From Lysobacterales bacterium (GTDB lineage Bacteria > Pseudomonadota > Gammaproteobacteria > Xanthomonadales > Marinicellaceae): a stretch of 6,970 nt of DNA. The position numbers and the translations under genes were made by a program. Positions within the stretch are counted from its first letter, which is position 1. Every line of letters begins with the position of its first letter. The notes beneath the pieces were generated by a model that saw only the letters and a list, made by a program, of their open reading frames with translations, searched no databases and was not told where the DNA came from. The stretch is from NCBI GenBank assembly GCA_015494035.1, contig WGBZ01000224.1:1-6970 (forward strand). Reading direction: 5' to 3'. This document shows positions 6,414-6,970 of the stretch, piece after piece.

Positions 6414-6970
6414 TACTTGCCGATGCAAAACGACGAAAAAATCTCACCCAGCAAATCATCGCTGCTGAATTCGCCGGTGATGGCGTTCAGTGCCTGCTGC
6501 GCCAGGCGCAATTCTTCGGCTACCAGTTCACCGGCCTGATTTTCCACCAGTTGCTGGCGGGCAATGCGCAGGTGCTCGGCGGTTTCTTGCAATTGCTGCA
6601 CGTGACGGGTTCGGGCCAGGTAGGTGGTTTCCAGCTGTTTGTGTCCGGTGATGGCCTGCACAATGGCCTCCTGCAGGGCTTCCAGCCCGGTGCCTTCGGT
6701 GGCTGAAATCTCCACCCATGGGGAGTGAAGCAACTGTGCCCACTGCCTGAAAGGTTCGGTGTTTGCGTTCAGATCCAGCTTGTTGATCACAAACAGGGTG
6801 CGGCTGTGCGTCGGCAGATCCGCCAGTGCCTGCTGTTGCGTGTCCAGCGGCTGGCTGGCATCGACCACCACCAGCACCAGATCGGCTTCGCGCATGGCGC
6901 GCTGGGCACGGCGAATGCCTTCACGTTCCACCGGGTTTTCGGTGTCATGCAAGCCGGCGGTGTCCAGCAC
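6413..6970 (-). CDS. mnmE: tRNA modification GTPase MnmE, C-terminal part (5' end outside window)
   Basis: MnmE works with MnmG (GidA) to make the carboxymethylaminomethyl group on the wobble uridine of certain tRNAs, in the cytoplasm. The visible 185 codons cover the end of the G domain and the C-terminal helical segment. The G3 motif DTAGL opens the fragment, NKLD is G4 and EISATEG is G5. The helical region ends in ELVAEELRLAQQALNAITG and DDLLGEIFSSFCIGK, with the invariant C-terminal CIGK motif whose Cys is needed for modification. The usual MnmE is about 450 residues, so roughly 270 N-terminal residues (the folate-binding domain, P-loop and G2) lie beyond base 6970. The GTG at the window edge is an internal Val codon, not a start. 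In many gammaproteobacteria mnmE follows yidC near the replication origin; that neighbour would be outside this window. The gene converges with the receptor gene across a 39-base gap. Confidence 0.97.
   Translation of the reverse strand: MLDTAGLHDTENPVEREGIRRAQRAMREADLVLVVVDASQPLDTQQQALADLPTHSRTLFVINKLDLNANTEPFRQWAQLLHSPWVEISATEGTGLEALQEAIVQAITGHKQLETTYLARTRHVQQLQETAEHLRIARQQLVENQAGELVAEELRLAQQALNAITGEFSSDDLLGEIFSSFCIGK

Noticed and set aside
6968..6970. GTG at the right window edge as the start of a 185-residue minus-strand protein
   Set aside because: The next residues are the MnmE G3 motif, which lies in the middle of the family, so this codon is internal.
1..6970. Insertion sequence, prophage, defence island or CRISPR content
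   Set aside because: No transposase, integrase, direct-repeat array or abrupt change of base composition is visible; all genes fit ordinary chromosomal families.

Overview
The window reads as chromosomal DNA from a moderately GC-rich gammaproteobacterium. The evidence is a gammaproteobacterial-type MnmE C-terminus, a FimX-like degenerate EAL protein, a BarA/RpfC-style hybrid histidine kinase and a TonB-dependent outer-membrane receptor. I cannot assign a genus from sequence alone. No mobile element, CRISPR array, tRNA or rRNA is visible, and there is no gene-free stretch over 300 bases.

Layout: (1) Positions 1-1230, plus strand, hold the C-terminal part of a protein with a degenerate GGDEF-like region followed by a degenerate EAL domain; its closest resemblance is the C-terminus of FimX, a c-di-GMP effector of type IV pilus systems. 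(2) Positions 1282-4107, plus strand, hold a complete 941-residue membrane hybrid histidine kinase: six hydrophobic segments, coiled coil, HisKA, HATPase, a degenerate receiver, a disordered linker, an intact receiver and an HPt domain. (3) Positions 4108-4237 form a 130-base leader with several inverted repeats, one of which takes in the start codon of the next gene. (4) Positions 4238-6373, plus strand, encode a 711-residue TonB-dependent receptor with a signal peptide, a TonB box placed after an unusual Pro/Ser-rich linker, a plug and a 22-strand-type barrel. (5) Positions 6413-6970, minus strand, hold the C-terminal 185 codons of mnmE, convergent with the receptor gene.

How they fit: the EAL protein and the kinase lie 51 bases apart on the same strand and plausibly form a signalling pair, with the kinase phosphorelay output linked to c-di-GMP sensing or effector activity rather than turnover, because the EAL catalytic residues are missing. 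The receptor may be read through from the kinase or have its own promoter; its substrate cannot be fixed from sequence. MnmE is a housekeeping tRNA-modification GTPase and marks a conserved chromosomal edge. The most noteworthy points are the doubly degenerate c-di-GMP protein beside a sensorless hybrid kinase, the pseudo-receiver in that kinase, and the inverted repeat that overlaps the receptor start codon.
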